Origin: Methanospirillum hungatei
GTDB taxonomy: Archaea > Halobacteriota > Methanomicrobia > Methanomicrobiales > Methanospirillaceae
DNA length: 17,339 bases
Reading direction: 5' to 3'
NCBI GenBank assembly: GCA_003251955.1
Contig: QKDV01000234.1
Coordinates: forward strand, 1 to 17,339
Position 1 is the stretch's first letter; each line of letters opens with the position of its first letter. The position numbers and the translations under genes are program-made. Below, piece after piece: positions 15,583 to 17,339 of this stretch. A model generated the notes under the pieces. It was given only the letters and a program-made list of their open reading frames with translations, searched no databases and was not told where the DNA came from.

Positions 15583-16567
15583 AGACTACGTACTTTCCGA
15601 GCAGGCGGATGGAGTTGACAACATCCGGGCCGAGTGGTGATCCGAAGATAACCTGGGTAACACCGGATTTCATCAGGTCCTCACACTTCTGCTTGACAGT
15701 GTCTGGGGTTCCTGCAATGGTGAATGCATCGATGGTTGCATCGTCGACATTTTCTCCAGCAGTCTTGAAGTCAAACTTGCCGAGTGCTGCCTTAATATTT
15801 GCAACCTTTGCAAGGTCAAGACCGTGGCGCTGGAGCAGTGGCTCTGGAGATCCGGCTGCAATAAATGCTGCAACAATCTTTGCTGCATTGCGTGCCTTCT
15901 TCTCGTTCTTGTCGATGGACATTGCGGTGTATGCACCGATATCGAAGTTCTTCTTGCCAACCTTCTCACAGGCTGCCTTGATGATTGGGATGGCTACATC
16001 GAAGTCTTTGGGGTTGGATGCGTTGATCAGTGCACCATCTCCGATGGTACCGGCGAGTTCAAGGACTTTTGGACCCTGTGCGCCGATGTACATCGGAATG
16101 CCCTTCTTTCCTGGGAGGCTGACACCGGTGAGCTTGGCGCCGTCGTAATCAAAGAATTTCATTCCGCTCTTTGAAACCTGTTCACCTGCGATGAGTTTAC
16201 GCATCTGCACAACTGCTTCCTCGAGGCGGCCGACTGGTTTATCAGGGCTGATTGCAAGTTTTGGAAGGGTTGAGAGGTCACCTGGTCCGATACCCATGAC
16301 TGCACGGCCCTCTGATATTTCGTCAAGGGTGCATGCAAAGGATGCCATTGCAGCAGGGGTGTCAGTGAAGGCGTTCATAATACCCGGGCCCATCTTCAGG
16401 GTTGTTGTTGCCTGAGCAATTGCTGCGAGGGTTGGGTAGCAGTGGCGGTTGTTGTAGTGGTTGGTAATCCATGCAAAATCAATATCCTTTGATTCTGCAA
16501 GCTTACAGTAATTGACCACCTGTTTGACGTTAATGTTTCCTGGAACGAATTCTATACCATAACTCAA
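15581..16567 (-). CDS. mer: F420-dependent methylenetetrahydromethanopterin reductase
   Basis: Reduces methylene-H4MPT to methyl-H4MPT with reduced F420, the step after Mtd in CO2-based methanogenesis; a cytoplasmic enzyme. The product has 328 residues and belongs to the bacterial luciferase-like TIM-barrel family. Seen: MSYGIEFVPGNINVKQVVNYCKLAES (1-26), FAWITNHYNNRHCYPTLAAIAQATTTLKMGPGIMNAFTDTPAAMAS (in parts, about 36-81), GRAVMGIGPGD, and GIPMYIGAQGPKVLELAGTIGDGALINAS. The start is TTG at 16565-16567; the nearby ATG is out of frame. The TTG is supported by an ideal ribosome binding site, GAGGTGA, six bases away. Clear Mer of normal length. Confidence 0.97.
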   Translation of the reverse strand: MSYGIEFVPGNINVKQVVNYCKLAESKDIDFAWITNHYNNRHCYPTLAAIAQATTTLKMGPGIMNAFTDTPAAMASFACTLDEISEGRAVMGIGPGDLSTLPKLAISPDKPVGRLEEAVVQMRKLIAGEQVSKSGMKFFDYDGAKLTGVSLPGKKGIPMYIGAQGPKVLELAGTIGDGALINASNPKDFDVAIPIIKAACEKVGKKNFDIGAYTAMSIDKNEKKARNAAKIVAAFIAAGSPEPLLQRHGLDLAKVANIKAALGKFDFKTAGENVDDATIDAFTIAGTPDTVKQKCEDLMKSGVTQVIFGSPLGPDVVNSIRLLGKYVV

Positions 16568-16573
16568 GGTCTG

Positions 16574-16580
16574 TCACCTC
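16574..16580 (-). promoter_or_regulatory. Ribosome binding site that fixes the TTG start of mer
   Basis: On the minus strand this reads GAGGTGA, a long match to the anti-Shine-Dalgarno sequence, six bases before TTG. No in-frame ATG or GTG lies nearby, and an out-of-frame ATG four bases after the TTG could mislead gene callers. Confidence 0.8.
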
Positions 16581-16611
16581 AAAAAATTAATAAAACCCGC
16601 ATCGGTAAAAA

Positions 16612-16624
16612 CATTATTATTTGA
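16612..16624 (-). promoter_or_regulatory. Candidate TATA box of mer
   Basis: On the minus strand the stretch reads about TTCAAATAATAAT. A start about 25 bases downstream would give a leader of roughly 25 bases that includes the GAGGTGA site. A second AT-rich stretch (TTTTATTAA, around 16587-16595) is too close to the gene to leave room for the ribosome binding site. Confidence 0.35.
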
Positions 16625-16724
16625 ATCTCAAGTAATCAGGCAATATTAGAAAAATAAAGCGAAATCACTCGGAGTTCTATGCGAATATCTCTATTAAGAA
16701 AGAAAAATAATTGCAGACGCATGG

Positions 16725-16752
16725 AGTTACGGGACATATCGGCAGTTACGGG
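16725..16752 (+). repeat. Two 9-bp direct repeats AGTTACGGG, 19 bases apart
   Basis: Identical copies lie at 16725-16733 and 16744-16752, start to start 19 bases, close to two helical turns, so a dimeric protein could contact both on one face. They lie in the divergent mer/FtsZ-like intergenic region, about 50 bases upstream of the TATA element facing the FtsZ-like gene and about 100 bases upstream of the mer TATA candidate. The regulator is unknown. Confidence 0.6.
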
Positions 16753-16798
16753 CAAATTTTTATGATGCCCCCAGATATTCTTTATGAGATTAGAGGAG

Positions 16799-16811
16799 TA
16801 CATATATACAC
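16799..16811 (+). promoter_or_regulatory. TATA box of the FtsZ-like gene
   Basis: The sequence TACATATATACAC is a good archaeal TATA element, centred near 16805. It predicts a transcription start near 16830 and a leader of about 24 bases that carries GGGTGAT (16844-16850) as ribosome binding site just ahead of the TTG start. Confidence 0.5.
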
Positions 16812-16853
16812 TTCAACGACTGGCTTGAGGGTTATCGTGTAACGGGTGATAAA

Positions 16854-17339
16854 TTGAGACTCTTGATATTAGGACTTGGCACGGCTGGAAGCAGAATTGC
16901 TGATGCAATCGCAGAACAGACCGGCAGATCAACCCGTGGCACTTCTGTACATGCCATAGCAGTAGATAATGATCCCGTTATTCTCGAGAATCTTAAAAAT
17001 ATAAACCGAGAACATAAGATTTACTTTCCAAGAGACTCAATATCCACACCAGAACTCCTGACCACCACTTTTACCATTGATGAGGTGAAAGCACGTCTCC
17101 GTTCCAATGATGCCGGGGGCCATGATGCGGTTCTCCTCTGTGCAGGGCTCGGAGGAGGCCTTATAGATCTGACACCCCATCTGGTTGAGATCATCAGGGA
17201 GACGATGTTTGAGCCTGTGTTTGCCCTAGTAACGCTCCCTTCTAATGATGAGGGAGAGGAACGGCTGATACGTGCTGCAATTAATATGCGTCAGATCCGT
17301 CCAATCCTTGACGGAGTCATCGTTTTTGATAACCAACTC
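16854..17339 (+). CDS. Divergent FtsZ/CetZ-like (tubulin superfamily) protein, partial
   Basis: The first 162 residues are visible; the frame runs off the right edge. Seen: MRLLILGLGTAGSRIADAIAEQ (1-22), a Rossmann-type nucleotide-binding start as in FtsZ and CetZ, AIAVDNDP (35-42), a glycine-rich loop AGLGGGLID (97-105) where FtsZ has GGGTGTG, and PVFALVTLPSNDEGEERLIRAAINMRQIRPILDGVIVFDNQL (121-162), which parallels the FtsZ stretch leading to its conserved PND(R)L. It is therefore probably a GTP-binding, tubulin-like protein, perhaps acting in cell shape or division, but the altered loop makes GTPase activity uncertain. The start is TTG, chosen because GGGTGAT precedes it and the upstream frame has no ATG or GTG before a stop at 16791. 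Confidence 0.75.
   Translation, partial: MRLLILGLGTAGSRIADAIAEQTGRSTRGTSVHAIAVDNDPVILENLKNINREHKIYFPRDSISTPELLTTTFTIDEVKARLRSNDAGGHDAVLLCAGLGGGLIDLTPHLVEIIRETMFEPVFALVTLPSNDEGEERLIRAAINMRQIRPILDGVIVFDNQL

Noticed and set aside
1..17339. tRNA, rRNA, CRISPR array, insertion sequence or prophage
   Set aside because: I looked for cloverleaf-like motifs, regularly spaced repeats, transposase motifs and terminal inverted repeats and saw none. The only tandem repeat is the AGTTACGGG pair, which is too short and too few for an array.

Overview
The window comes from a hydrogenotrophic methanogenic archaeon. It carries an archaeal-type ribosomal protein cluster (with eL19, eL32, eS4 and the RNase P protein Rnp1), F420-dependent methanogenesis enzymes (Mtd, Mer), a Tfx-family regulator and archaeal TATA-like promoters. 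Protein character and gene mix point to the order Methanomicrobiales, and a Methanospirillum-like organism is my best guess from memory of these proteins; no database was searched.

Layout. (1) Positions 1-12546, minus strand: one tightly packed run of 24 genes transcribed right to left: L3, L4, L23, L2, S19, L22, S3, L29, Rnp1, S17, L14, L24, S4e, L5, S14, S8, L6, L32e, L19e, L18, S5, L30, L15 and secY (cut by the left edge). Most junctions are overlaps of 1 or 4 bases or gaps of at most 11 bases, so translation is probably coupled. (2) 12547-13059: a 513-base stretch without a convincing gene, with several short inverted repeats; it probably holds the operon's promoter and leader. (3) 13060-13464, minus strand: a Tfx-family DNA-binding protein, apparently made from a leaderless transcript. 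(4) 13673-14515, plus strand: mtd, divergent from tfx, followed by a T-run terminator. (5) 14572-15506, minus strand: a GalT-like (HIT superfamily) nucleotidyltransferase whose conserved C-terminus lies in another frame, which indicates a frameshift. (6) 15581-16567, minus strand: mer, with a TTG start. (7) 16854 to the right edge, plus strand: the N-terminal half of a divergent FtsZ/CetZ-like protein, also with a TTG start.

How they work together. The left three quarters is ribosome synthesis plus the Sec translocon. Mtd and Mer catalyse consecutive F420-dependent steps of CO2 reduction to methane (methenyl- to methylene- to methyl-tetrahydromethanopterin). Tfx sits divergently beside mtd and could regulate it.

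The ribosomal part is ordinary. The points worth a second look are the GalT-like frameshift, the perfect 7-bp inverted repeat at that gene's promoter, the tfx/mtd divergent promoter with its palindrome, the 9-bp tandem repeats upstream of the FtsZ-like gene, and the unusual FtsZ-like protein. I did not find a clearly new multi-gene system.
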